Source of the DNA: Maribellus luteus | GTDB lineage: Bacteria; Bacteroidota; Bacteroidia; Bacteroidales; Prolixibacteraceae | Length of the DNA: 64,000 nucleotides | NCBI RefSeq assembly: GCF_003576475.1 | Contig: NZ_QWGR01000004.1 | Location: 310,001 to 374,000 of the forward strand | Direction of reading: 5' to 3' | Shown here: positions 11,938-21,212 of the stretch, one piece after another | Layout of the letters: each line of letters opens with the position of its first letter | Position numbering within the stretch: position 1 is the first letter of the stretch | Made by a program: the position numbers and the translations under genes | Notes under the pieces: generated by a model | Told to the model about the DNA's origin: nothing | Databases searched by the model: none | Seen by the model: only the letters and a program-made list of their open reading frames with translations

Positions 11938-13917
11938 TTAGGCTAAATTCAACTTATCAAATAATACCCGGTTTCTTTCTTTCGAATCTTTCAGCACCTT
12001 GTCAAAGCTCATTATTTCCACATACATATTATAGTTATCGTTAAAAGAGAAATAGCCATCACCATCGGGGAGAATCTTGTAACCGGCATCCTCTGCAAAT
12101 GCCTTTAGCTTCTTTGTTAAATCACAAATAATGTAGGCATAGATAGGTGTGTTTGGCCTAAAATCAAACTCCCTGTCATGTTTGTCCTTGACATCACCAT
12201 TGATGATTTCACGTGCATAACGATTAATTTGGGCTATTGGATTTTCCTTTTCAGAATAATCATTACGCATCGGACGCTTAAACTCAATTAAAACAATCGA
12301 TTCATAGGGTTTATCATCATTGGAAAAGGCAAATGGCTTATTGAAAATTAATAGGTCGGGTCGATCAGGTGAATCAGAATTTAAAGGCTTAATCTGTTTG
12401 AAAGATTTGTCAGAAGCCAAGTACTTGTGATAAGCAAGTTTCTCGTCCAGCATCCAAAGATTATGGTCCTCAAAACCAAGCTCATCAGAAAAGGTTTGAA
12501 GTGGAAAAATAAGGCTGTGTACGGCTCTTTCCGGGGCTTTTCGTTTTAATAGCTTGTCAAAAAGGTCTAAAACCAGTTTGCGATGTACCACGTACTCGGA
12601 AAGCTTAGCATTTCCAACCTCAATAATTTTTGCATATAATTCCTTATGGCTGTCTTCAAAATCGGTCAGATCTTCCTCGCTGTCGATGAATTTCAAGACC
12701 GAAGTTGTTTCTTTTTTTACATCAAGCTCTAACTCCTGCTGTATCTTGAATACTTCAATCTCCATTTTATCTTCGGAATATGTCGAAGGAATGCGCTTTA
12801 AAGCATCAGGTTTATATTTCAGTAACTGCTTATATCTCGGGTGTTGTGAAACAAATTCTTTTACCCGATTTATTCGAATCGATGACAATTCCTGAATTTG
12901 GCCTTCAAATTCATCTTCTATTAAAGTTGTAATTGCTTTTCGTAGTTCCTCTTGCGAAGTTTGGTCATCAAATTCAAACTCACTCTTGTTAAAACTGATT
13001 GAGGTTCTTTCCTCATTTACGTTCTCATCAAGGTATTCACCTTCAACATAAACAGCAATTGAGAAGTTATTGCCTTCTTCATCAACAAGAAAATTATCCA
13101 GTTCAGGAATGTCAGTCGCTATTTTATCGTAATCGACTTCTCGCGAATTAGCACAGTAATGAATTTTATTATCGGGACGTTTACCATTAAGCAGCTTTAC
13201 TATGCTCAATTTGAATTTGTTAGCCCTAATTTTCAATGGCTTTGTTTTAACTTGGCCATTCGTAAACAAATTAAACAAATCATTCACAACCAGTTGGCTA
13301 TCAACGTCATTAATAATGATTCGAGGACAATCCTTACTTAAAAAGTAAATAAATGTGTGTTCGATTATTTTAAAAGCAATGTCCTCCGGCTTGCTGTTAC
13401 ACCATTTTCTGTAATCTTCTTTTAATCCCTTTAGCTTAACAATTGTATATCGTTCATCAGTACTATTTACTCTCTCATTAGAATGTTTCTCAATCCCTTT
13501 TTTTGTCGGCTCAAAACTGAATTTTCTAAGATTCCAATATCCATTCTCCCTGTATCGGCTTTCAATCTCTGCTCTTTTAAATGCGCGAAGCCAAGTGAAT
13601 CGACCAATTCCCTTTCCTCCCTTTTTATATGTGGAGTGTGCATAATTAAAGGATTCATAGTTTTCGTCATTAAACCCAATACCATTGTCGGTAACGACAA
13701 AATCGACTATTTCTGGCAACTGATCCCCTTTTTCACCTTCAAAGTCTAAGCTTTGCTGTGTTGATCGTATTATATCAATTTCAATTATGCCTGGGGACGT
13801 GGCACTATCTTCTTCTATTGCCTGTATTGAGTTTACTACAGCTTCATATAATGGCAAGAGAGTGTTATTGTAGGCAAGTTTCTTTTCGTTAATTTTTCCT
13901 TTAATATCAATTTCCAT
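11938..13917 (-). CDS. GHKL ATPase with C-terminal PD-(D/E)XK nuclease domain
   Basis: The N-terminal 220 residues are a GHKL (Hsp90/MutL/histidine-kinase type) ATP-binding domain. It has an N-box (Glu25 and Asn29 in EAVVNSIQAIE), VVTDNGIGF (77-82) and GGKGIGRF (100-107). The C-terminal region carries a PD-(D/E)XK signature: Pro-Asp521 in RPDLLIF and, 24 residues on, Glu545-x-Lys547 in VLIEFKRP, followed by the helix PIAQINRYAREI. So one 659-residue chain combines an ATP-driven clamp with a DNA nuclease. It sits in a minus-strand run: 71 bp after a membrane-protein gene and 10 bp before the PIN gene. MutL-like clamp-and-cut behaviour in defence is an inference; I know no named system with this exact set. 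Confidence 0.8.
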   Translation of the reverse strand: MEIDIKGKINEKKLAYNNTLLPLYEAVVNSIQAIEEDSATSPGIIEIDIIRSTQQSLDFEGEKGDQLPEIVDFVVTDNGIGFNDENYESFNYAHSTYKKGGKGIGRFTWLRAFKRAEIESRYRENGYWNLRKFSFEPTKKGIEKHSNERVNSTDERYTIVKLKGLKEDYRKWCNSKPEDIAFKIIEHTFIYFLSKDCPRIIINDVDSQLVVNDLFNLFTNGQVKTKPLKIRANKFKLSIVKLLNGKRPDNKIHYCANSREVDYDKIATDIPELDNFLVDEEGNNFSIAVYVEGEYLDENVNEERTSISFNKSEFEFDDQTSQEELRKAITTLIEDEFEGQIQELSSIRINRVKEFVSQHPRYKQLLKYKPDALKRIPSTYSEDKMEIEVFKIQQELELDVKKETTSVLKFIDSEEDLTDFEDSHKELYAKIIEVGNAKLSEYVVHRKLVLDLFDKLLKRKAPERAVHSLIFPLQTFSDELGFEDHNLWMLDEKLAYHKYLASDKSFKQIKPLNSDSPDRPDLLIFNKPFAFSNDDKPYESIVLIEFKRPMRNDYSEKENPIAQINRYAREIINGDVKDKHDREFDFRPNTPIYAYIICDLTKKLKAFAEDAGYKILPDGDGYFSFNDNYNMYVEIMSFDKVLKDSKERNRVLFDKLNLA

Positions 13918-13988
13918 GCTGTTCAGGTATTAGGTTCAATTTATCATCACTTTTGTGTATTCTACTGTAATCTAACTGCTGAATTCTT

Positions 13989-14522
13989 TTAATTGTATTT
14001 CTGAATTGTTACCTGGCAAGTTTGAATTTCGAGTTTATGATCTTCAATGCTTTCATCAATATCAATATACTTGCCCCATATCCAGTTTTGTAACTTCATT
14101 TTAATAAGATTGAGGAAGTTATTTAAGTTGGACAGGTTGCCAAAGGTTAAAAAGTTAAATGCCAACCATACAAGAATTGCTGCCTCAGAGTAGTTAATTG
14201 CATCTTCAAGGTTTTGCACCCAGCCGATCCTATATAATCCAAACAGATATAAACCCCATAAGACGACAAAGCAAAAACGTACCGCGAGATAAATTCTATT
14301 AAATCGTTTGGTTAGTTTTGTTTTTAAAGTCTCCTTCTTTTCGAGTAATGCTTTCAATTTATCATGACGATGTTTTGCCTGCTCCTTATTTTCTTTAAAC
14401 TCATCAAACGAAAAATTAGTGCCGACATCGACTTTTCCAAGTGACGCTACATATATTATCAATAGAAATAAGAGAAACAGTACTATTAAAATCCAGCTAT
14501 CATCGTCTCGTTTTTTTGTCAT
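13989..14522 (-). CDS. Membrane protein of unknown function (about 3 TM segments)
   Basis: 177 residues: a short charged head (MTKKRDDDS), one TM helix (WILIVLFLLFLLIIYVA), a charged coiled-coil-like stretch (about 45-75, rich in Lys/Glu/Leu), a TM helix around FCFVVLWGLYLFGLY, and a third hydrophobic segment near AILVWLAFNFLTFG, then an amphipathic tail. No family recognised. It lies between hsdS (45 bp) and the GHKL ATPase gene (71 bp) on the same strand, so it is probably co-transcribed. A membrane effector in a defence cassette is possible, but only by position. Confidence 0.6.
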   Translation of the reverse strand: MTKKRDDDSWILIVLFLLFLLIIYVASLGKVDVGTNFSFDEFKENKEQAKHRHDKLKALLEKKETLKTKLTKRFNRIYLAVRFCFVVLWGLYLFGLYRIGWVQNLEDAINYSEAAILVWLAFNFLTFGNLSNLNNFLNLIKMKLQNWIWGKYIDIDESIEDHKLEIQTCQVTIQKYN

Positions 14523-14567
14523 AAATGCAAGCTCTTTTCAAGTGTGTTATCGTGTAACCATTAAATA

Positions 14568-16523
14568 CTATGCCAGAAGTTGATCACTTTCTTCACTCTC
14601 TACCTCAGCTCCCCAACCTGTTGGCACAACTCCATTTTCTTTCATCCAGCGAAACGACTTTATGATAATATCATCCTTATCATATTTCTTTTTGCGATTA
14701 CTCCATTGCAAGAAGTCTTGTTCTAAAAGATGCTCACTTACAGGCTGGTTGTTTATAATACGGTTATTCCAAACCGCATATAAAGTTGATATTACCTCAC
14801 AGTGTTTAAGCTCCCACTTCTTCATCACACTAAGAAGGTGATTAATGCGAAGCATCTCATCTTCAAACTTCTCTCTAAAAATTTCATCAATAGAAGCGAA
14901 TTCCAAAGATGGAAGATAGTGTACCTCTGTGATATTCCCTTTCTTCTCCTTTTCTGTAGAGTAGAGGCGAAACCGTTGAAAATACTGTTCTACATCTTTA
15001 ATTAGTTTCCCATCGTAGGGTCCGGCTGTTTTCTTTACAAAATGAGAGTTAACATTTATTCGGCAGTGATACTCAGTTAAGTGTAGTAGCTTCATCAGCT
15101 TCGTTCTACCAATCTGTTCGTGTCCAATTCTTTTCACAATATATGCAGCAAGTACAGCTCTTTCTATTGGTTCACATTCTTTAGTTTGGAAATCCACATT
15201 AACAGTTTTGCCATATCCTACTGCCGGTTCAGCAGCCAATCCCAACTCACTAACTTTCTCTTTAGCATCTTTTACCGTAACCTGCCCATTCATTAACATG
15301 GGCAATAACCAATCGCGAAGGGCCGCCAGCTGTTGGTTTTCGGTTTCCAATATATCCTGCCTTTTAAATATAGGCTCAGCTTTAGAATTATATTCTTTGA
15401 GTAGTGTTTTACATGGTAAAGAGATCTTAATTGTTTTTAATGTTGATCCTGAAACCTCTTTAAATGTTGAACCAACACCATTCTTTTCAATGGCCGGAAT
15501 CATATTTTTAACAGTGTAAAAAACATATTCTGTTGAATAGCCCTTGTTTGTCACAAAAGATTTGAAACCTTGGTTCGTTGTTACATCTGTCCTTGAAATT
15601 GCCAAGTAACCTATAGGTGCTCTTGAACTTAACAAAACTGTTCCTTTGGGCATTATTGTCAATGAAGCATCTCTAACACCTACATCAGTGGCATCAAACT
15701 CGCCTCTTGTTATAAATTTATTTCCTTTATTAAGTGATAAATCCCTTGGTGTAATCCAAGGGATTCCAAGTCCATAACAAAAGTTTTTGGTATTTGATTT
15801 AGATGGAGTACTACCACCAATGATTGTTCCTAAGTCATCTAATGTACCAGCTTTCCACCCCTCAGGAATTTCCCTTTTAAGCTCTGGGCTATATACCATT
15901 TTGCCACCTGACGATTTATACGGTTTCCCCTGCTCATTTGGAAAATCAAATTGTACAAACCAATAATCATACAGAGTTTTTGCCAGCTGTTCTAACTCAA
16001 CATTAATTCGATTGTTGATTTCAATTTTTGTGTCGAGTGAAGAAAGTACCGAAGCTATCTTTTTCTGAATACTAATTTCAGGTAACCATATCTGCAAAGT
16101 ACTTACGACGTCAAAGGTTATCTGAGGGAAACTACCGATTCTATTTTCAGCTCTTTGTTGTAAGTAATCCAAAGTTCTTTCGGCAGTGAGGAAGTGGTAT
16201 AAGTAATCAGTATCTAAAACATCTTTCGATATATTTCTTAACACCATCAATTTAGTTGAAACAATATAATCTTCGATGTTTTCAATGTTCTTAACGTAGG
16301 CATACCTTTTATTTTTCGGTCTAATTTCGCTGTACAAAATATCTCCATTCTTAATTGACTTCTTTGCTTGTCCTTTGAGTTCCGAAACTTTGGTATAGTG
16401 ATTAATCAATATTTTTCCTGCCAAAACATCGGAAGTATTAAGAAATACAAGCTCATCCTTATTAAAACGATGAGTTTGGGAGATTGAAGCAATTAATTCA
16501 CCTAAAGGGATGTAGTTATTCAT
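14568..16523 (-). CDS. hsdS: Type I restriction specificity subunit HsdS fused to a Panacea (DUF4065) domain
   Basis: Residues 1-430 are a normal two-TRD HsdS. TRD1 (from NYIPLGELIASISQTHRFN) is followed by the conserved helix EINNRINVELEQLAKTLYDY, TRD2 starts at PEGWKAGTLDDLGTIIGGST, and the final helix contains QDILETENQQLAALRDWLLP. Residues 451-651 are an added domain: VLAAYIVKRIG...GRTKLMKLLHLTEYHCR...KTAGPYDGKLIK, the signature of Panacea/DUF4065 (SocA-like), known as the antitoxin domain of many toxin-antitoxin pairs. The frame is continuous, so the fusion is real. It starts inside the end of hsdM (8-bp overlap). The Panacea part may tether or sense a partner; its role here is unknown. 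Confidence 0.9.
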   Translation of the reverse strand: MNNYIPLGELIASISQTHRFNKDELVFLNTSDVLAGKILINHYTKVSELKGQAKKSIKNGDILYSEIRPKNKRYAYVKNIENIEDYIVSTKLMVLRNISKDVLDTDYLYHFLTAERTLDYLQQRAENRIGSFPQITFDVVSTLQIWLPEISIQKKIASVLSSLDTKIEINNRINVELEQLAKTLYDYWFVQFDFPNEQGKPYKSSGGKMVYSPELKREIPEGWKAGTLDDLGTIIGGSTPSKSNTKNFCYGLGIPWITPRDLSLNKGNKFITRGEFDATDVGVRDASLTIMPKGTVLLSSRAPIGYLAISRTDVTTNQGFKSFVTNKGYSTEYVFYTVKNMIPAIEKNGVGSTFKEVSGSTLKTIKISLPCKTLLKEYNSKAEPIFKRQDILETENQQLAALRDWLLPMLMNGQVTVKDAKEKVSELGLAAEPAVGYGKTVNVDFQTKECEPIERAVLAAYIVKRIGHEQIGRTKLMKLLHLTEYHCRINVNSHFVKKTAGPYDGKLIKDVEQYFQRFRLYSTEKEKKGNITEVHYLPSLEFASIDEIFREKFEDEMLRINHLLSVMKKWELKHCEVISTLYAVWNNRIINNQPVSEHLLEQDFLQWSNRKKKYDKDDIIIKSFRWMKENGVVPTGWGAEVESEESDQLLA

Positions 16524-18141
16524 AATTTAATCCCTCCAACTGCTTTTTAATTTCCTTTTCTAATTCTGTTGATTCCGCAAAAAGTGTGGTCAGATTACTT
16601 TTAAAACCATTCATTTTGTCTTCGAACTCAACATGTGTAATATCCACATATTCAATCTTAACTTCAAAATATTGCCCTGCGCTAAAGCTGTAGTTTTTGG
16701 CTTTAATATCGTCGTAATTAACTACCACCGAGAAATCATCTTCAGGAATCTTGTTATTGAAAGTTTGAATGATTTTCTTTTCTTCGCTTTCAGATAAAAC
16801 TGTCTTTTGATTTTTACCGTCTTTAATTGTTTCTCCAAGGTTGGAAGCATCTATTAATACTACATTGCCTTTGTCTTCATCATCAATAAACAAAATGGAT
16901 ACATTAGTTCCGGTAGCTGCAAATATATTGCTTGGCATACTTACCACACCAGCCAGCATTTTTTCATCTACAAGTTTCTGTCGTATTTTTTTGTCGATAC
17001 CGCTTTGAGCCGTAATAAATCCGGTAGGTACTACTACTGCTGCTTTACCACCTGTGTTAAGGCTGTACATAATGTGCTGGATAAACAGCGGGTAAATTGC
17101 CATTTTGTCTTTAGCTTTTGCTGGTACTTTGGCTATGCCAGCAAAAAAGCGGTCGTTGTTTTCTTTGGTATCCAAGTCATCCCTAAAATCAGAAAAATCA
17201 AGCTTAAATGGCGGATTTGACACGATGTAGTCAAACTTTTCCAGTTCTCCTTTTTCGTTAACGTGGTAAGGATTGAGCAAGGTATTGCCTTGAATAATAT
17301 TCTGAATGGAATGTACCAGGTTATTCAGAATCAGATTTAAACGTAGCAGGTTCGACGACTTTTGTGAAATATCCTGTGAATAGATGGTACACTTGTCTTC
17401 TCCAATGGCGTGAGCAAGGTTCATCAACAAAGTTCCCGATCCGGCACTTGGATCATAGCAAGTCACATTTTGTACTGGTTTATTTACCATTATGGCAGCC
17501 ATAATTTTAGCTACTGCATGAGGCGTAAAATATTCAGCATATTTGCCACCGGCGTTGGCGTTGTAGTCTTTTATCAGATACTCAAAAATAGTAGCATAAA
17601 AGTCAAATTTCTGGTTGAAAATATGCTCAAAACTAAAGCCGGTTAGCTTATTAATCATTGCCCGGCAAAAGTCGTCGCGCAATGATGTATCCGAAATAAA
17701 TTCACTCAACCTGTCGAACAACGTAACTTTTGCTCCACCAGCAGTTTTCACAGAGAAAATATCGTTGTTGTTAATGGCTATATCACGTAAAGTATCGTCA
17801 AACGTCTTGGCAAAATCAGCTTCGTTTTGTTTACTAAACAAGTTTGTAATCAAATGCTCTGGTTTCAGCTTTGCTGTATCGGCATTTAATTGCAATAACA
17901 GCATTTCGTAATCATTGTCGCTGTATTCACTAATAGCCTGCTCCCAACTTTCAGCATTGGCAAGCTTCTCATCAAGCTGTTTAACTTCGTAGGCAAACTT
18001 ATCGTTCAAAAACTTATACAGAAATACCTGTGTGATTATTTTAAATTCATTGCCATCGTTCCCTAAACCATAATTGGCACATACGCCTTTCAGTCCGTCA
18101 ATTAATTCCTTCGTCTTTATCTGAAAATCTAATGTTGTCAT
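16516..18141 (-). CDS. hsdM: Type I restriction-modification DNA methyltransferase HsdM
   Basis: A 541-residue N6-adenine methyltransferase. It has an N-terminal HsdM helical domain (1-145), the AdoMet-binding motif I in YDPSAGSGTLL (230-236 core) and catalytic motif IV NPPF (309-312) in YIVSNPPFKLDF. The linker GKYAEYFTPHAVAKIM is typical of the family. With HsdS it would methylate the recognition sequence to protect host DNA. It overlaps hsdR by 4 bp (stop/start ATGA type) and hsdS by 8 bp, indicating tight translational coupling. Intact in all visible motifs. Confidence 0.97.
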   Translation of the reverse strand: MTTLDFQIKTKELIDGLKGVCANYGLGNDGNEFKIITQVFLYKFLNDKFAYEVKQLDEKLANAESWEQAISEYSDNDYEMLLLQLNADTAKLKPEHLITNLFSKQNEADFAKTFDDTLRDIAINNNDIFSVKTAGGAKVTLFDRLSEFISDTSLRDDFCRAMINKLTGFSFEHIFNQKFDFYATIFEYLIKDYNANAGGKYAEYFTPHAVAKIMAAIMVNKPVQNVTCYDPSAGSGTLLMNLAHAIGEDKCTIYSQDISQKSSNLLRLNLILNNLVHSIQNIIQGNTLLNPYHVNEKGELEKFDYIVSNPPFKLDFSDFRDDLDTKENNDRFFAGIAKVPAKAKDKMAIYPLFIQHIMYSLNTGGKAAVVVPTGFITAQSGIDKKIRQKLVDEKMLAGVVSMPSNIFAATGTNVSILFIDDEDKGNVVLIDASNLGETIKDGKNQKTVLSESEEKKIIQTFNNKIPEDDFSVVVNYDDIKAKNYSFSAGQYFEVKIEYVDITHVEFEDKMNGFKSNLTTLFAESTELEKEIKKQLEGLNYE

Positions 18142-21100
18142 GCAACTACCCCGTTAAAATCGTTCATATATTCCTTCACTACCAAGCTGTTAATGTATTT
18201 CGAGCTTTCGGCGTCCAGTTTAATGTTGTTCTCGCGCACAAATTTATTTATTACCAGCTTAATCATTAACTGTTCAAAGTAACTTTCATTGCTTAATATT
18301 CGAGAATTTTGCAAGACCGTCTCATCAGCCTCATTTTTAATGCCTTCCAATGCTTCAAAAAGTTGAATTTCTTTTTGGGTAATAGTACCGCGTTCCATTA
18401 AACGCTTATGTATTCGAGCGTATTTTTCGTCTTTTTTATACTTGTCACGCAGCAAGTTATTCTGACGATTTAACTCCTTAATCTTTTCGTGTATTTTTCG
18501 CAGACTTTCAATATTGGCTTTCATTTCTTCCTGCGATATTTCATTTAACTTCTTGTTTTTAAATAAGCGTTCCAACTCTTCTTTTAACGAAATAAATTCC
18601 GGGTCTTTTTTATCGAAGTTCCCGGCAAGTGCCTCCCTTGTTATTCGCAAAGTATTTTTTAACTGATCGGCAATAATCAGTTCTTCTTCCTTTATTTTGG
18701 TGAACATGAACAGCACATCTTCCAAAGCCACATTTAATAGGTTGGTGGTGTCGGTACTGCTTTCCACGGTTTCTTTAAGATGTAGTAAATCAAGATGATT
18801 ACTTGCTTCCCGGTACAAAATGTTGATTCTATCAAAGTCAACTTTTTCCAGCAAGTCGTAATGTCCAAATAAGCGTATGAGGTTATACAGTTCTTTAGCG
18901 TTACCTAATACCTTCTTCAACTGCTGCATTTTCTCGATGCTGCTAATCTGGCTTATCTGCTGCTGGAATACTTCGGCATTGGATGTATCGAAGTGAAATA
19001 ACACTTCTTTTAAATCTGCAATCTCTTCCTCAATCTCTTCTTTCGATTTAAAAAGGTTAGAGTAGGTTTGCATTTCATCGCCTAACTCAGCCTGTAACTC
19101 ATCGAAGTAGGCTTTATTGGTGGCATCAAACTCTTTGCGTATATCAGCAAAATCAACCACATAACCGTATTTGAAATCTTTGTATGTCCGATTTACCCTT
19201 GTTAAAGTTTGCAGAAGGTTATGGCGTTTAATTACACGCCCCAGGTATAGTTTTTTTAATCGAGGTGCATCAAATCCTGTTAGCAGCATGTTGTAAACGA
19301 ACAGAAAATCTATTTTACCATCCTTAAAATCTTCCACCATTAGCTTGCGTTCCTCTTTCGTGCCAACGTCATGTAAAATTAGTTCTGCTGACTTAACCTT
19401 ACATTTCTGTTTCTGCTTTTCTCCATACGACTGATGTGGTTCTGCTGCTTGGGCCGGTTCATTGTTTTGTTGGTGCGAATTGGAATATTTCTCACTAAAT
19501 ATTTCAAATAGTGCTTTTGCCTGTTTTGAACTGTCGCAAACAACCATACCTCCAATGCTGCAATCGTTGAATAGCACCCGGCTCGATTCAAAATCATTTA
19601 TGATGTAATCAAGCATCGGTTCTACAAAGTTGTGATGGGCAAAAGCTTCTTCTCTGTTCGCATCTCCTTTTAGAATTTCCAGTTCATCAAGGGCTTTGGC
19701 CAGAACCATTTTGTAATTGGTTGCTATTTCCTCCCGAATTAGCCTTAATGTGTAACCGTCGGCAATGGATGCATTGTAGTAGTATTTATGAATGTAATTT
19801 CCAAACAGCAATTTTGAATTATAATCGTCGCCCAACAATGGTGTTCCGGTCAACCCTATTTTTACAGAATTAGGGTCTGACTCTTTCAGGTTAGCAAGAA
19901 AACTGCCCCTGGGATTGTAACTCCTGTGTACCTCATCCAAAAAATAGACACGCTGAATATTAATGTCGTAATCCTTCGTTGAAATTACATCCGGATCATC
20001 TTTGAATTTCTGGATATTAACCACAGTAATTTCAGGCTTGCCGGAATGGTTATGTACAGCAGTTGTTTTTTTAATCTCTCTGGCAAATTCATCTCTTGAA
20101 CTAACAGTATGTACCACCAAACCACGACTTGCAAATTCACGTTTTGCCTGAGTTGCTAAATCCAGCCGATCAACAATAAAGTAGAACTTTGGAATAACTG
20201 ATTTTTTCTGATAGTAATCTGTCAGGTGTTTTACATTGTAATAGGCCAAGGCTGTTTTACCACTTCCCTGTGTGTGCCAGATGATACCTTTTTTTATACC
20301 ATCGTTGAGCTTCGTTTCAATTGCTTTGGTGGCAAAAATCTGCGGATAACGCATGATGTGTTTCTGATAGCCTTTTTGGTCTTTCACATACGCGAAAGCA
20401 TATTGAAGCATAAAAGCCAATCTCTCTTTGCAAAACAATGATGTTGAGACTCGGTTTGTAGGTGTATCTGGATTTTTATTAGTCAGGAATTCAGGGTTGT
20501 ACTTTATTATATTCAGGTTGTTATCTTTCAAAATAAAATTTTCCAGTGCATCACCCTCAGGCCTTAGCAGGGCAGCAAGGTCAAATTGTTCCTCCTCCCT
20601 GAAATAGTTGAAGATAGGCTTGTAATAGGAAGGTGAAGCATAAAATACACCCTGTATAGGCTCAATTTCCTCATCGTCGTATTCCATATTGTTGGAGAAA
20701 ACCATGAGCTGAGTAATATTCACAAAACGTCTGAATTTTTTGTTCTGAAAACGCCTGTTGATTCTTTCACGTTCAGCAATAATACCTTCACGGTTGTTTG
20801 GTTTTTTTACCTCGATAAATACCAGTGGCATCCCATTAACCAATAAAATAATATCAGGCCGAAACTCTTCGTCACCATTTTTGTAGGTAAGTTCCGTAAC
20901 CACATTAAAAGTATTATTTGTGAAGTTTTCAAAGTCGATCAGTTTTAAACCTGATTTTGTTGTGAGCTTTTCATAAAAGGCTTTACCTAAATCTTCATTT
21001 TCGAGGCTCAGATTGACTTCTTCCAGCAGCTTGTCAATATCCTCTGGCTCAGAGCCGGGATTAATAGCTGCCACACTATTTTTAAAGATTCCGGTAAAAA

Positions 21101-21212
21101 TGTTGGTGTCAATATTCCATTCAGAGTCTTTCAATGAAAGGTAGGAGTACCCCAATCTGGTTAGGTGCAAAATGGCCGGTATTTTTACCCTTGAATCTTC
21201 GTTAAATTTCAT
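18138..21212 (-). CDS. hsdR: Type I restriction endonuclease subunit HsdR
   Basis: About 1024 residues from the ATG at 21212 (MKFNEDSRVKIP); an in-frame TTG two codons upstream is less likely. The N-terminal nuclease domain has the PD-(D/E)XK pattern FRPDIILLVNG...VFIEVKKP (around residues 118-138). The SF2 motor has Walker A WHTQGSGKTAL (314-320), the DEAD-box variant FLDEVHRSY (426-429) and the later VGLTGTPLL-type motif (KIGLTGTPLLGDD) and LLTGFDAPRLKKLYL. The C-terminal half is coiled-coil-rich, for HsdM/S contact. It translocates DNA with ATP and cuts it when unmodified sites are met. Its start overlaps the end of the DUF262 gene by 11 bp. Confidence 0.97.
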   Translation of the reverse strand: MKFNEDSRVKIPAILHLTRLGYSYLSLKDSEWNIDTNIFTGIFKNSVAAINPGSEPEDIDKLLEEVNLSLENEDLGKAFYEKLTTKSGLKLIDFENFTNNTFNVVTELTYKNGDEEFRPDIILLVNGMPLVFIEVKKPNNREGIIAERERINRRFQNKKFRRFVNITQLMVFSNNMEYDDEEIEPIQGVFYASPSYYKPIFNYFREEEQFDLAALLRPEGDALENFILKDNNLNIIKYNPEFLTNKNPDTPTNRVSTSLFCKERLAFMLQYAFAYVKDQKGYQKHIMRYPQIFATKAIETKLNDGIKKGIIWHTQGSGKTALAYYNVKHLTDYYQKKSVIPKFYFIVDRLDLATQAKREFASRGLVVHTVSSRDEFAREIKKTTAVHNHSGKPEITVVNIQKFKDDPDVISTKDYDINIQRVYFLDEVHRSYNPRGSFLANLKESDPNSVKIGLTGTPLLGDDYNSKLLFGNYIHKYYYNASIADGYTLRLIREEIATNYKMVLAKALDELEILKGDANREEAFAHHNFVEPMLDYIINDFESSRVLFNDCSIGGMVVCDSSKQAKALFEIFSEKYSNSHQQNNEPAQAAEPHQSYGEKQKQKCKVKSAELILHDVGTKEERKLMVEDFKDGKIDFLFVYNMLLTGFDAPRLKKLYLGRVIKRHNLLQTLTRVNRTYKDFKYGYVVDFADIRKEFDATNKAYFDELQAELGDEMQTYSNLFKSKEEIEEEIADLKEVLFHFDTSNAEVFQQQISQISSIEKMQQLKKVLGNAKELYNLIRLFGHYDLLEKVDFDRINILYREASNHLDLLHLKETVESSTDTTNLLNVALEDVLFMFTKIKEEELIIADQLKNTLRITREALAGNFDKKDPEFISLKEELERLFKNKKLNEISQEEMKANIESLRKIHEKIKELNRQNNLLRDKYKKDEKYARIHKRLMERGTITQKEIQLFEALEGIKNEADETVLQNSRILSNESYFEQLMIKLVINKFVRENNIKLDAESSKYINSLVVKEYMNDFNGVVA

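Noticed and set aside
11938-13917. Reading the GHKL protein as a histidine kinase or plain MutL
   Set aside because: There is no HisKA dimerisation domain or receiver, and the C-terminus has a PD-(D/E)XK signature, not the MutL endonuclease motif.
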